Assembly (NCBI GenBank): GCA_020851565.1
Contig: JADZCN010000132.1
Coordinates: forward strand, 1-43,727
Length of the DNA stretch: 43,727 nt
From: Acidobacteriota bacterium
GTDB lineage: Bacteria > Acidobacteriota > Vicinamibacteria > Vicinamibacterales > UBA2999
Direction: 5' to 3'
The notes beneath the pieces were generated by a model. It made no database searches and was not told the DNA's origin. It was given only the letters and a program-made list of their open reading frames with translations. The position numbers and the translations under genes are program-made. Positions 1 through 8,132 of this stretch are shown piece by piece (within the stretch, counting starts at the first letter, position 1; every line of letters starts with the position of its first letter).

Positions 1-994
1 CGTACCGCCGCAGGAACGACATCGCCAGGGCCAGGATGTCCTCCTTGCGCTCGCGCCGCGGCGGCGGCTGGAGGGAGACGCCGTTGAGGCGGTAGTCCAG
101 GTCCTCGCGGACGTTGCCGGCCGCCACCATCGCCGGCAGGTCGCGGTTGGTGGCCGCGATGAGGCGCACGTCCACGCGGATCGTGCGCGTGCCGCCCAGC
201 CGCTCGAACTCGTGCTCCTGCAGCACGCGCAGGATCTTGGCCTGCGTGCTCGGGCTCATGTCGCCGATCTCGTCCAGGAACAGCGTCCCGCCATCGGCCT
301 GCTCGAAGCGCCCGATGCGCTGGCGGTCGGCGCCGGTGAACGCGCCCTTCTCGTGCCCGAAGAGCTCCGACTCGAGCAGGTTCTCCTGGAGGGCCGCGCA
401 GTTCACCTTCACGAAGTTGCGCGCGGCGCGGAGCGAGTTGTGGTGGATGGCCCCGGCGATGAGCTCCTTGCCCGTCCCCGTCTCGCCGTTGATGAGCACC
501 GTCGAATTGCTCTTGGCCACCTTCCGCACGACGCCCAGCACGCGCTGCAGCGCCTCGCTGTTGCCGACGATCTTCTCGAAGTCGTAGCTCTCCTGCTGCT
601 CGTTGCGCAGGTAGTCGAGCTCGTGGCGCAGGCGCTTCAGCTCGAGCGCCTTCTCGATCTTCACCTCCATCTCCTCGATCTCGAAGGGCTTCTGCACGTA
701 GTCGAACGCGCCGTGCTTCATCGCCTCGACGGCGGTGTTCACCGTGCCGAAGGCCGTCATCAGGATGACCGAGACCGTGGGGTGGAGCGACTTGGTCGTG
801 CGGAGCACGTCCAGCCCGTCCGAGCCGCCCATCTTGAGGTCGCTGACCACGACGTCGAAGTAGCTCTCGTGCAGGCGCTCGAGCGCGGCGTTGCCGTTCG
901 AGGCCTCTTCCACCTCGTGGCCCGCCGTCGAGAGCGCCAGCGCGAGCCCGCGCCTCAGCGCGTCGTGATCGTCTGCGACCAGAATCCGTGCCAT
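1..994 (-). CDS. Sigma-54-dependent NtrC-family response regulator (C-terminus cut by window edge)
   Basis: Transcription activator of the NtrC/AtoC class: a phosphorylated receiver lets the AAA+ domain remodel sigma-54 RNA polymerase. The first ~120 residues are a receiver domain (VADDH acidic pocket, phospho-acceptor Asp52 in [10 protein letters not shown], Lys in QKPFE). A sigma-54 interaction domain follows, with Walker A GETGTGKE, the GAFTGA loop and Walker [11 protein letters not shown]. The ATG at 992-994 directly gives MARILVADD. About 331 codons are visible; the end of the AAA+ domain and the Fis-type HTH lie beyond position 1. The kinase gene lies 15 nt upstream on the same strand, so the two form a cytoplasmic two-component pair. 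The target genes are not evident from the window. Confidence 0.95.
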   Translation of the reverse strand, partial: MARILVADDHDALRRGLALALSTAGHEVEEASNGNAALERLHESYFDVVVSDLKMGGSDGLDVLRTTKSLHPTVSVILMTAFGTVNTAVEAMKHGAFDYVQKPFEIEEMEVKIEKALELKRLRHELDYLRNEQQESYDFEKIVGNSEALQRVLGVVRKVAKSNSTVLINGETGTGKELIAGAIHHNSLRAARNFVKVNCAALQENLLESELFGHEKGAFTGADRQRIGRFEQADGGTLFLDEIGDMSPSTQAKILRVLQEHEFERLGGTRTIRVDVRLIAATNRDLPAMVAAGNVREDLDYRLNGVSLQPPPRRERKEDILALAMSFLRRY

Positions 995-1009
995 TGACAG
1001 CCCTTCCCG

Positions 1010-2134
1010 TCAGTGCGAGGCCGGCGCGATGGGGAGCGTCACGCGGAACCGCGTGCCTCCCTCGCCCGGCGCGAGATCGATGCGGCCCTCGTGCGCGTCC
1101 ACGATCTTGCGCACGATGGCCAGCCCCAGGCCCGATCCCTGGGGCTTGGTGGTGAAGAACGGCTGGAAGATCTTCTCGACGCGGTCCGCCGGAATGCCCG
1201 GCCCGGTGTCGATCACGTCGATGACCACGCTCGGCACGGCATGCTGCGTGTCGGGCACCAGCGCGCCATCCTCCGCGGTCAGCGCCTCCCGCGCCTCGAT
1301 GCGCACCTCGCCCTTCCCCTCGAGGGCCTGGAAGGCGTTGATCACCAGGTTCGCGAACACCTGCGTCAGCTGGTTCTGGTCCGCGCGAATCGGCGGAAGC
1401 GAGTCGGGCAGCGCCACCCGCACGACCGCATTCCCGCGCCGCGACTGGCTCTCGGCGAGCGCCAGGGCGCTCTGAATGGCGTCGGCCACCCGCGTGTGCT
1501 CCACCTGCAGCCGGACCGGCCGCACGAAGTCGAGCACCTGCTGCACGATGGCGTTGGCCATCTTCGCCTCGCTGATGATGTCGGCCACCAGCGCCTGCGC
1601 GTCCGGGTTGTCCGGCGTCTTGCGGCGCACGAGGCCCGCGAGCACCTCGATGCCGGCGAGCGGGTTCTTGATCTCGTGCGCCATCACCGCCGCCATCTCG
1701 CCGACGGCCGCCAGCCGGTCGCGCAGCCGCTCGCGTTCCTCCATCTGCTCGACGTAGGTCAGGTCCTTGAAGAACATCGTCGCGCCGATGACCTCGCCCG
1801 ACTCGCTCTGGACCAGGGACAGGCTGTAGCCCACGACCGTGTCGGTGGACTTCATCCGGATCTCGGCCCGGCTCGGCAGCGTGGGCCGATCGAACACCCC
1901 GCTCAGCACCCGCAGCACGTCGGGGTGCTCGCCAAGCACGGCCTCCAGCCGCTGTCCGGAGTAATCCCCGACCGGCAGGCGGAACAGCCGCAGGGCCTCC
2001 TCATTCATCAGGACCACCGCCCCGGCACGGTCGATGGCCAGCACACCGCTGCGCATGTTGGCAACGAGGCACCGGAAGAACTCGGCCGACACGGGTGCCC
2101 TGGCCGGGGACGGGGAATCGGTGGCTGTACGCAT
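1010..2134 (-). CDS. Soluble PAS-domain sensor histidine kinase (NtrB/AtoS-like)
   Basis: Sensor kinase expected to phosphorylate the NtrC-type regulator that follows 15 nt downstream. It has a PAS domain at about residues 15-120, a HisKA dimerisation domain with the phospho-accepting His153 in MAHEIKNPLAG, and a HATPase domain with N box (NLVINAFQAL), DTGPGIP and GSGLGLAIV motifs. No transmembrane segment is seen, so the signal is probably sensed in the cytoplasm through PAS. The ATG at 2134 is chosen because AGGAGG lies just 5' of it, although the spacing is short at 2 nt. An in-frame TTG at 2173 would add 13 residues (MKRVRRLRCVEEA). Length of 374 residues is normal for NtrB-like kinases. 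Confidence 0.95.
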   Translation of the reverse strand: MRTATDSPSPARAPVSAEFFRCLVANMRSGVLAIDRAGAVVLMNEEALRLFRLPVGDYSGQRLEAVLGEHPDVLRVLSGVFDRPTLPSRAEIRMKSTDTVVGYSLSLVQSESGEVIGATMFFKDLTYVEQMEERERLRDRLAAVGEMAAVMAHEIKNPLAGIEVLAGLVRRKTPDNPDAQALVADIISEAKMANAIVQQVLDFVRPVRLQVEHTRVADAIQSALALAESQSRRGNAVVRVALPDSLPPIRADQNQLTQVFANLVINAFQALEGKGEVRIEAREALTAEDGALVPDTQHAVPSVVIDVIDTGPGIPADRVEKIFQPFFTTKPQGSGLGLAIVRKIVDAHEGRIDLAPGEGGTRFRVTLPIAPASH

Positions 2135-2201
2135 AGCCTCCTCAACGCACCGCAAACGCCGTACCCTCTTCAAACGAGGGCCCGAACGCTCTAAGTGCTT
2201 G

Positions 2202-2244
2202 GGATTACAGAATTTGGATTATTACCCAGCCGGACCGTGGATTA
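2202..2244. repeat. Three GGATTA direct repeats upstream of the PAS kinase
   Basis: GGATTA occurs at 2202-2207, 2216-2221 and 2239-2244, in the 122-nt gap between the kinase start and the end of the ABC-F gene. Read on the kinase strand, these are TAATCC repeats upstream of its start. They could be a regulator site or chance; spacing (14 and 23 bp) is not helical. Confidence 0.25.
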
Positions 2245-2256
2245 CAAAATCGTCAG

Positions 2257-4272
2257 TCACGTACGATTCTGTTCCAGCTCTCCCGTGAGCATCTCCCACT
2301 GGGAAAGCAGTTCCCCCACCTTCCACATGAGCGATTGGTGCTCGTCGATGACGGGTTTGGCGGCGTCCGGCTGGCCGTAGAAGGCGGGATCGGCAAGCCT
2401 GGCTTCGAGTTCCTTGATGCCGCGCTCGGCCTCGGCGATACGAGTCTCGAGATCGGCGATGCGATCCTGTAACGCCTTTCGCGCCTTGTCGCGTTTCCGC
2501 TGCTCGGCGTCGTCCCGCTTCTTGGCCGCGTAGTCGCGGGCAGGGGCGGGCGCCGCCGGCTTGGAGGGTAAACCAGGTCCGGGCGCGGGCTTGGCCGGCG
2601 CGGGACGTGTCGCCGGCGCCGCGGCCGGCGTCGGGGCGGGCGCCGGGGCGCCCGAGGCTGCCAGCGCGGCCTGCTTCTGTCGCCAGAGGAACGCCTCGTA
2701 GTCGCCCGGGTAGAGCAGGGCCTGGCCGTTCCCCACGTCGATGACCTTCGTCGCCAGCCGATCGACGAAGTAGCGATCGTGCGAGACGAAGATGAGCGTG
2801 CCGCCGTAGTCCACGAGGGCGTCGAGCAGCACCTCCTTCGAATCGATGTCGAGGTGGTTGGTGGGCTCGTCCAGCAGCAGCGTGTTCGAGGGCCGGAGGA
2901 GCATCCGGGCGACGGCCAGGCGCGTGCGTTCCCCGCCCGAGAGCACGGCGGCCTTCTTGTAGATGTCGTCGCCCGAGAACAGGAACCCGCCCAGGATGTT
3001 GCGGATGGCCGGGATCATCGTGTTGGGGGACCCCGCGGCCAGCGTCTCGTAGACCGTCAGCGCCGGGTCCAGCCTGGTCGCCTCGTCCTGCGCGAAGTAC
3101 TGCATGACCACCTGGTGGCCTTCGACGCGCTCGCCCGAGTCGGGCGCTTCGGCGCCCGAGAGCAGGCGCATCAGCGTCGACTTGCCGGCCCCGTTGTGCC
3201 CGACGAGAGCGATGCGGTCGCCCCGCTCGATGTGCAGGTCCACCGACTTCAGCACGACCTTGTCGCCGTAGGCCTTCCGCGCCTGCTTCAGCTCCAGGAC
3301 GACCCGGCCGCTCTTCGCGGCGGCCGGGAACTGGAAGTGGATGCGCCTGCGCTCGGGCGGCACCTCGATGCGCTCGACCTTCTCGAGCATCTTGATGCGG
3401 CTCTGCACCTGGGCGGCCTTGGTGGCCTGGTAGCGGAAGCGGTCGATGAACGCCTGGACGCGCTCGATCTCCTCGTCCTGCCGGCGCTTGGCCTCGCGCA
3501 GCCGCTCGAGCCGCGCGTCCCGTTCGACGAGGTACTTCGAGTAGTTGCAGTGGTAGTCGGTGATGGTCCGGAGCGACAGGTCCGCGATGCGCGTGACGAC
3601 CGCATCCAGGAAGTAGCGGTCGTGCGACACGACGATGACCGCGCGCGGATAGCCGACGAGGTAGTCCTCGAGCCAGTTGCGCGCGTCGAGATCCAGGTGG
3701 TTCGTGGGCTCGTCCAGCAGCAGCAGGTCCGGCGCCTGCAGCAGCAGCTTCGCCAGCGCCAGGCGCATCTGCCAGCCGCCGGAGAGGTGCTCGGCCATGT
3801 CCTGGAACTGCGAGGACTCGAAGCCCAGGCCGTTCAGCACGTTGCCGACCTTCAGGTCCATCTGGTAGCCGTCGGCCATCCGGAAGCGGTCCTGGAGGTC
3901 GGAGTAGCGGTGCAGGATGTCCTCGTGCTCCGCTTCGGGGACGGCGGCGTCGGCGAGCTTCTCCTCGAGCGCGTGCATCTCGGCCTTCATGTCGAGCAGC
4001 GGCCTGAGGGCCTGCATCGCCTCGTCCACGATGGTCCGCCCGCGGTGGGTCAGGCCGTCCTGCGGCAGGTATCCCAGCGTCGTGTTGTTCGGCCGCTGCA
4101 CGACACCGGCGTCGGGCTCGTCCAGCCCCGCCAGCATTTTCAGGAGCGTCGTCTTGCCGGCGCCGTTCGGGCCGCACAGCCCGACCCGGTCCCGATCGCC
4201 GATCTGCCACGTGACGTTGTCGAGGAGGATGCGGTCGCCGAAGGCTTTGGTGAGGGATTGCAGCTGGACCAT
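2257..4272 (-). CDS. ABC-F family ATPase (Uup/EttA-like, ribosome-associated)
   Basis: Twin ATP-binding-cassette protein with no membrane domain; ABC-F proteins act on the ribosome rather than in transport. Cassette 1 has Walker A GPNGAGKTTL near residue 34, signature LSGGWQMRL and Walker B LLLLDEPTNHLD. The charged inter-domain linker (P-site tRNA interaction motif region) spans roughly residues 240-310. Cassette 2 has GHNGAGKST, LSGGERTRL and LLLDEPTNHLD. A Pro/Ala-rich stretch around residues 535-575 leads to a C-terminal charged coiled coil, as in Uup. The 671-residue length fits Uup-type members. The ATG at 4272 gives MVQLQSLTKAFGD, the usual ABC start. A 9-bp tandem repeat sits directly 5' of the start. 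Whether it is a translation factor or a resistance protein cannot be told from this sequence. Confidence 0.93.
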   Translation of the reverse strand: MVQLQSLTKAFGDRILLDNVTWQIGDRDRVGLCGPNGAGKTTLLKMLAGLDEPDAGVVQRPNNTTLGYLPQDGLTHRGRTIVDEAMQALRPLLDMKAEMHALEEKLADAAVPEAEHEDILHRYSDLQDRFRMADGYQMDLKVGNVLNGLGFESSQFQDMAEHLSGGWQMRLALAKLLLQAPDLLLLDEPTNHLDLDARNWLEDYLVGYPRAVIVVSHDRYFLDAVVTRIADLSLRTITDYHCNYSKYLVERDARLERLREAKRRQDEEIERVQAFIDRFRYQATKAAQVQSRIKMLEKVERIEVPPERRRIHFQFPAAAKSGRVVLELKQARKAYGDKVVLKSVDLHIERGDRIALVGHNGAGKSTLMRLLSGAEAPDSGERVEGHQVVMQYFAQDEATRLDPALTVYETLAAGSPNTMIPAIRNILGGFLFSGDDIYKKAAVLSGGERTRLAVARMLLRPSNTLLLDEPTNHLDIDSKEVLLDALVDYGGTLIFVSHDRYFVDRLATKVIDVGNGQALLYPGDYEAFLWRQKQAALAASGAPAPAPTPAAAPATRPAPAKPAPGPGLPSKPAAPAPARDYAAKKRDDAEQRKRDKARKALQDRIADLETRIAEAERGIKELEARLADPAFYGQPDAAKPVIDEHQSLMWKVGELLSQWEMLTGELEQNRT

Positions 4273-4274
4273 GA

Positions 4275-4319
4275 ACGCAGATGACGCAGATGACGCAGAG
4301 AACGCAGATGACGCAGATG
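4275..4319. repeat. Five-unit 9-bp tandem repeat (ACGCAGATG)
   Basis: Units at 4275, 4284, 4293 (ACGCAGAGA, diverged), 4302 and 4311. The array begins 2 nt upstream of the ABC-F start codon and occupies its presumed 5' leader. The rest of the 160-nt gap (4320-4432) shows no gene or clear promoter. Confidence 0.9.
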
Positions 4320-4432
4320 CTCAGAACACCGGGATCTCATGAAGCCGTTGTCTCGAGCGACCCGGATGAGCGCGCGTCGGCCCCGCATGGCGGTGCCTTC
4401 GCCACGGGCCGGGTGTCACCGCTGGTTCGATC

Positions 4433-5032
4433 TTACTCGCCGAGCGCCTTTGCTGCGGCGGCCAGCACCTGCGGGACGCGGAACGGCTTGGTGAGGTAGC
4501 CGGCCACGCCGAGGTTCACCGCCTCGATGGCGCTCGACTCGGTTGAGAAGCCGGTGATGATGATCACGGGCAGGTCGGCCTTCAGGCGCTTGGCTTCGCG
4601 TATCAACTGGAGGCCGTCCATCCCCGGCATCTTCAGATCGGCGATGAGCAGGTCGTAGTGGCCAAGGCGCAGGCGCTCGACGCCGGCGCGCCCATCGGGC
4701 GCGGTGTCCACGTCGTACTCGGCCAACGCGAGCGTCTTCGAGAGAAGTTCCCGGATGCTGGACTCGTCGTCCACCACCAGGATCCGTGGGCGCCCGGTCC
4801 GCGGCAGCGGCTTCTCGCTCGGCATCGCGACCGGCCGATCGCTGCGCGGCCGCTGGGAGTCCAGCCAGGCGTCGATATCCCGCTTGCGGAATCGCCATTG
4901 GCGGCCCACCCTCACCGCGGGAATCTTGCCGGCCTTGATCAGCCGGTAGACTGTCCGCAGGTTCACCTGGAGGTATTCCAGGACTTCTTCCGTCGTGAGA
5001 AAGATCTCGTCGCTGGGGAAGTTGGTGGCCAC
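4433..5032 (-). CDS. Excisionase-type HTH fused to a receiver domain
   Basis: Two-domain regulator of 199 residues. Residues ~10-58 are a MerR/excisionase-family helix-turn-helix (LTTEEVLEYLQVNLRTVYRL, then VGRQWRFRKRDIDAWL). After a short proline-rich linker, residues ~82-199 form a CheY-like receiver with VVDDE, phospho-acceptor Asp132 (LLIADLKMPGMDG), Thr/Ser in IITGFS and Lys in YLTKPF. The order HTH-receiver is the reverse of usual response regulators. The GTG at 5030-5032 starts MATNFPSDE and is the first start after the upstream repeat region. No partner kinase is adjacent, and the divergent neighbour is an ECF sigma gene. Phosphorylation could control DNA binding by the N-terminal domain, which is inference. 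The domain assignment is firm. Confidence 0.93.
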   Translation of the reverse strand: MATNFPSDEIFLTTEEVLEYLQVNLRTVYRLIKAGKIPAVRVGRQWRFRKRDIDAWLDSQRPRSDRPVAMPSEKPLPRTGRPRILVVDDESSIRELLSKTLALAEYDVDTAPDGRAGVERLRLGHYDLLIADLKMPGMDGLQLIREAKRLKADLPVIIITGFSTESSAIEAVNLGVAGYLTKPFRVPQVLAAAAKALGE

Positions 5033-5061
5033 TAAGTGTCTCTAGTGTCCGCTAGTTTACC
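5032..5061 (-). promoter_or_regulatory. 10-bp-phased repeat with -10-like box before the HTH-receiver gene
   Basis: Three CTA-led units of 10 bp start at 5032, 5042 and 5052 (CTAAGTGTCT, CTAGTGTCCG, CTAGTTTACC). The last contains TAAACT on the minus strand (5054-5059), a plausible -10 box with a start site ~14 nt before the GTG. Units spaced by one helical turn would place sites on one DNA face, as for a cooperatively bound autorepressor. No good -35 was seen (TTTCCT at best). Confidence 0.4.
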
Positions 5062-5166
5062 CGTTTTTTCTCCCGAAAGGAAAGCGGATCGCCATCTTCG
5101 AGCCGACTATCCACCGGGGGCCACCGTCTTAGACAATAGGCGAGAGAAACCCGGGTGCTCCCGCAC

Positions 5167-5760
5167 ATGGCGTGGACGGACGAAGAGCTCGTGGCCAAAT
5201 CGGTCGCGGGCGATGCGGATAGCTTCAATCAGCTCATCCTTCGATGGGAACGGCCGATCTATGCCCTGGCATACCGGGTCATCGGCCGGGACGAGGACGC
5301 CCGGGACGTGGTCCAGGAGACCTTCCTGCGAGCCTTCCGGGCGCTGCCGGGGTTCAAGGGCCAGGCGAAGTTCTCGTCGTGGCTGTACCGCATCGCGCTC
5401 AATCTCTGCCGCGACTGGATTCGCCGTCAGAAACGCACGCCCGTCGTGGCCGCGCCGGAGGGGGTGGACGTCATCGAGCTGGCCGCGGAGCAGGGGCCGG
5501 TGGAGTCCATCGAGGACCTGGTCGCCCGCAATCAGCTGAGCGCATCGGTGGCCGTGGCGATGCAGAAACTGCCGGAAGAACAGCGGACCGCCATCATCCT
5601 GAAGGAGTACCACGGGCTGACTTTCCAGGAGATCGCGGATCTCCAGGGATGCCCGTTGAGCACGGTCAAGACACGGTTGTATCAGGGCCTCAGCGTGCTT
5701 CGTCGCGACCTCGAGTCGCAGGGAATGACGAGGGCGCGCGCGGCCGAGAGAGCATCATGA
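5167..5760 (+). CDS. ECF-type RNA polymerase sigma factor (sigma-70 family)
   Basis: Alternative sigma factor of about 197 residues. Region 2 (DEELVAKSVAGDADSF, RVIGRDEDARDVVQETFLRAFRAL, FSSWLYRIALNLCRD) recognises the -10 element. Region 4 (LPEEQRTAIILKEYHGLTFQEIA ... STVKTRLYQGL) carries the -35-binding HTH. ATG 5167 begins MAWTDEEL, matching the family; an in-frame GTG at 5155 would add four residues, and neither start has a strong ribosome site. The stop overlaps the anti-sigma start (ATGA at 5757-5760), so translation is coupled. Held inactive by the anti-sigma factor until a signal is received, by analogy with RpoE/RseA pairs. Subgroup not determined. Confidence 0.95.
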   Translation: MAWTDEELVAKSVAGDADSFNQLILRWERPIYALAYRVIGRDEDARDVVQETFLRAFRALPGFKGQAKFSSWLYRIALNLCRDWIRRQKRTPVVAAPEGVDVIELAAEQGPVESIEDLVARNQLSASVAVAMQKLPEEQRTAIILKEYHGLTFQEIADLQGCPLSTVKTRLYQGLSVLRRDLESQGMTRARAAERAS

Positions 5761-6581
5761 GCGAGACGTTCACCTGCGACGACAAGGACCAGCTCGTCGC
5801 CTTCCTGTACGACGAATTGGGTGAGGACGCGCGCCGGCGGGTCGCCGAGCACCTGCGGATCTGCGCGGCGTGCGCGGACGAGGTGACGGGGCTCACGCAC
5901 GTGCGGGAGGAGCTGGCCGCCTGGGCCCCCCCGGATGCCGACCTCGGCTACACGATTGTTCCCACGGCCGGAACGGCGGACCGTGCACCGCAGGTGCTCC
6001 GGCCAGCCCGCTGGTGGTTGCCATCCCCGGTCCCCACGTGGGCGCGGGCCGCCGCCGCAGTCCTGGTGATCGCCGCGGGGCTGTCGCTGGCCAACCTGCA
6101 GGTGCGGTACGGCGCCGAGGGGCTCGTCGTCACGACAGGCTGGATGACTCCGGCGCCGCCCCCGGCGCCCCCGGTGGCCGACGCAACCGTCGCGGCCACG
6201 GATGTCCCCACGGCAGTCTCGGCACCTGTGGCGGACTGGCGCCCCGCGTTGGCGGCCCTCGAAGCGTCGTTGCGCGAGGAGATTCAGGCGGCGCGATCGG
6301 GCGCGGATCCGGTTGCCGTCAGCGCCCCGCTCCGGGAGAACGGCCTCACCTTGCAGCGCATCGCGGAGTTGATCGAGCAGAGCGAGCGGCGGCAGCGACA
6401 GGAGCTGGCGCTGCGGCTCACGCAGTTCGGGCGCGACCTCGAGGTGCAGCGGCGGTCCGACCTGGTGCGGATCAACCAGGGATTCGGGCAGTTCGAGGGG
6501 CGCGCGGGCGCGGAGATCGCGCGGCAGCGCCAGATGCTGGACTACATCATGCGCGTGTCGGCCCCGCCGCCGCCGCAGTAA
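5757..6581 (+). CDS. Membrane anti-sigma factor with zinc-binding (ZAS/zf-HC2) domain
   Basis: Expected cognate anti-sigma factor of the upstream ECF sigma, overlapping it by 4 nt. The N-terminal ~45 residues form the zinc anti-sigma fold, with the hallmark His32-x3-Cys36-x2-Cys39 (HLRICAAC) and the FLYDELGE helix. One transmembrane helix follows at about residues 96-114 (WARAAAAVLVIAAGLSLA). The outer part has a Pro/Ala-rich spacer (~125-155) and then a long charged helical stretch (~165-265, ERRQRQELALRLTQF) likely to form a coiled coil. Total length is 274 residues from ATG 5757. The cytoplasmic domain would bind sigma, and the external coiled coil may sense the envelope or bind the next gene product (inference). 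Confidence 0.93.
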   Translation: MSETFTCDDKDQLVAFLYDELGEDARRRVAEHLRICAACADEVTGLTHVREELAAWAPPDADLGYTIVPTAGTADRAPQVLRPARWWLPSPVPTWARAAAAVLVIAAGLSLANLQVRYGAEGLVVTTGWMTPAPPPAPPVADATVAATDVPTAVSAPVADWRPALAALEASLREEIQAARSGADPVAVSAPLRENGLTLQRIAELIEQSERRQRQELALRLTQFGRDLEVQRRSDLVRINQGFGQFEGRAGAEIARQRQMLDYIMRVSAPPPPQ

Positions 6582-6630
6582 CGGTATCGGGTACGGGCCG
6601 CGGGGATGTGAGAGGCAGGGAGTCTGAGCG

Positions 6631-7515
6631 ATGTTGACGAACGTGGTTGGACGGCTGGTGGTGCTGGCGCTCGTGGCGGCAACGCCGACATGGGCACAGG
6701 AGGCGGCGCCGGCTCCCCGGCCGGTGGATCGGACCGAGCTGCGTCATCAGATCTACGTGATGGAAGGGGCGCTGGCGCGCGCGGTCGAGTTCGGCGCCTC
6801 GCGCCTCAACCGCGAGCTGCGGACCGTGGCCCCAGAGATGTTCCTGCTGGCCGGCGACGCGCAGGCTCGCGGCGTCTACCTCGAAGGCTACGGCATCTTC
6901 TTCGACGTGGCCGTGCCGATGCTGCGCCAGAGCATGATGTGGAGCCTCCGCATGATGCTGCAGCAGGACACCACCAGCACCCAGAAAGCCATCGCGGATC
7001 TCAGGCGCCATGTCCAGTCCGAGACCGATCCCGCTGAGCGGCGGTCGCTCGAGTCGGCCATTGCCCGGCTCGAGGCGCAGGCGTCCCCCTTTGGCGTGGT
7101 GGGACGCGCGTCGCCCGGGCCGACGAACGGTCCGGGCGTCCTGACCTCCGGGGGAGCGGAACCCGGCGCACCGGCCGCGCCCGCGGCCATCGCACCGGCG
7201 CCGGGCACACCGTCCCCCGTGTCCGCCGATACGCCCTGGCTGATGGACACCAACCGCGTCTACACCGAGGCCGTGCAGCGTGCGCTCATCGACGCGATGA
7301 TCGACTTCAGCGCCCCGATGAACCTCGGCGACGACGAATGGCTGACCGTGGCGGCCCGCGACAACGAGCGGCGGGACACGCTGGCGCCGCAGGATCCCTA
7401 CGAGGAGGTGGTCACGGTCCTGCTCCGGATCAAGGGATCGGATCTGCGGGAGTACCGCTCCCGCCAGATCGACAAGGCGGAGGCCCGGAAGCGCGTGCGG
7501 GTCGGCGAGTTCTGA
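6631..7515 (+). CDS. Exported protein of unknown function, co-transcribed with ECF sigma/anti-sigma
   Basis: Family not recognised. Residues 1-22 form a signal peptide (MLTNVVGRLVVLALVAATPTWAQ, cleavage after Ala-Gln likely). The rest is soluble and largely helical: a conserved-looking block at ~35-110 (IYVMEGALARAVEFGA, FLLAGDAQARGVYLEGYGIFFDVAVPML), a charged helix with ERRSLES, a Pro/Ala/Gly linker at ~160-205, and a C-terminal block with ALIDAMIDFSAPM. It starts 49 nt after the anti-sigma stop, on the same strand. The product would act in the periplasm and could work with the periplasmic part of the anti-sigma factor. A heme, metal or catalytic motif is not visible. Confidence 0.85.
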   Translation: MLTNVVGRLVVLALVAATPTWAQEAAPAPRPVDRTELRHQIYVMEGALARAVEFGASRLNRELRTVAPEMFLLAGDAQARGVYLEGYGIFFDVAVPMLRQSMMWSLRMMLQQDTTSTQKAIADLRRHVQSETDPAERRSLESAIARLEAQASPFGVVGRASPGPTNGPGVLTSGGAEPGAPAAPAAIAPAPGTPSPVSADTPWLMDTNRVYTEAVQRALIDAMIDFSAPMNLGDDEWLTVAARDNERRDTLAPQDPYEEVVTVLLRIKGSDLREYRSRQIDKAEARKRVRVGEF

Positions 7516-7553
7516 AGCCCCGGCGGGGGAACCATTCGCAGAGGCCGGTGTCA

Positions 7554-7559
7554 TACACT
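7554..7559 (+). promoter_or_regulatory. Possible -10 box (TACACT) just before the lipoprotein-like gene
   Basis: TACACT ends 9 nt before ATG 7569, so a transcript would have a leader of only a few nucleotides. It resembles the boxes before 8133, 35637 and 40486. No -35 element is evident. Confidence 0.35.
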
Positions 7560-7568
7560 ACCAACGCT

Positions 7569-8072
7569 ATGACTGCCATGCGCCCCGCCCGCATCGCGAT
7601 CGTCCTGGTCCTGGCCACCGTCCTCGGTGCAACCGCCGCCTGCCGCAAATCGATCGATCCGGTGGCCGTGCTCGAGCCGGTCGACGTCGTGACCGGCTGG
7701 TTCGACGCCGGCATCGTCGAGGGCGGCAAGAACAAGCTGGTGCCGAGCGTGTCCCTGAAGCTGCGAAACAAGGGCGCCGACCCCGTGCGGTCGGTGCAGA
7801 TCAACGCCATCTTCCGCCGCGTGGGTGAAGCCGAGATGTGGGGTGAGCACTTCGGCTGGGCCGTCCAGCGCGACGATCTCGCGCCGGGCGCCGTGACGGG
7901 CGAGATGGTGCTGCAGTCGGCGCTCGGCTACACGGGCGACCAGCCGCGCCTGCAGATGCTGCAGAACAGCCAGTTCGTCGACGCGAAAGTGGAGCTGTAC
8001 CTCAAGCAGGGCTCACAGGTCTGGGCCAAGCTCGCCGAGTACCCGATTCAGCGCCAGCTGCTCACGCGGTGA
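7569..8072 (+). CDS. Small exported/lipoprotein-like protein of unknown function
   Basis: Protein of 167 residues starting at ATG 7569 (MTAMRPARIAIVLVLATVLGATAACRKS). The hydrophobic N-terminus ends in TAAC, a weak lipobox, so it may be an acylated envelope protein. The body reads as a beta-sandwich: VPSVSLKLRNKGADPVRSVQINAIF resembles immunoglobulin-like folds that follow a conserved-hydrophobic pattern, then FGWAVQRDDLAPGAVTGEMVL. No catalytic motif is seen. It lies 53 nt after the exported-protein gene, but a TACACT box next to its start suggests its own promoter. Assignment to a named family was not possible. Confidence 0.8.
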   Translation: MTAMRPARIAIVLVLATVLGATAACRKSIDPVAVLEPVDVVTGWFDAGIVEGGKNKLVPSVSLKLRNKGADPVRSVQINAIFRRVGEAEMWGEHFGWAVQRDDLAPGAVTGEMVLQSALGYTGDQPRLQMLQNSQFVDAKVELYLKQGSQVWAKLAEYPIQRQLLTR

Positions 8073-8119
8073 CGGCACCCCTCGCCACCGCGCAGTAAAG
8101 AAAAGCGGGCCCTGCCGCG

Positions 8120-8125
8120 TATACT
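8120..8125 (+). promoter_or_regulatory. -10 box (TATACT) placed for a leaderless APC permease transcript
   Basis: TATACT is followed by exactly 7 nt and then ATG 8133. A -10 box normally lies ~7 nt before the transcription start, so the mRNA would begin at or next to the start codon. There is no Shine-Dalgarno sequence in the space, which supports a leaderless reading. Confidence 0.5.
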
Positions 8126-8132
8126 CGCGCGC

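Noticed and set aside
212..997. Plus-strand reading frame over the first regulator gene
   Set aside because: Opposite strand encodes an intact NtrC-type protein; this frame is a His/Arg/Leu-rich shadow.
2193..2210. AAGTGCTTGGGATTACAG resembles part of a human Alu element
   Set aside because: Only ~18 nt with a one-base difference, with no Alu continuation on either side; chance match, not contamination.
4275..4319. CRISPR array
   Set aside because: Units are 9 bp head-to-tail with no spacers; the other arrays likewise have 7-10 bp units.
5155..5166. Four extra residues for the ECF sigma factor from GTG 5155
   Set aside because: Possible, but the family normally starts close to the DEELV motif; kept as an alternative start only.
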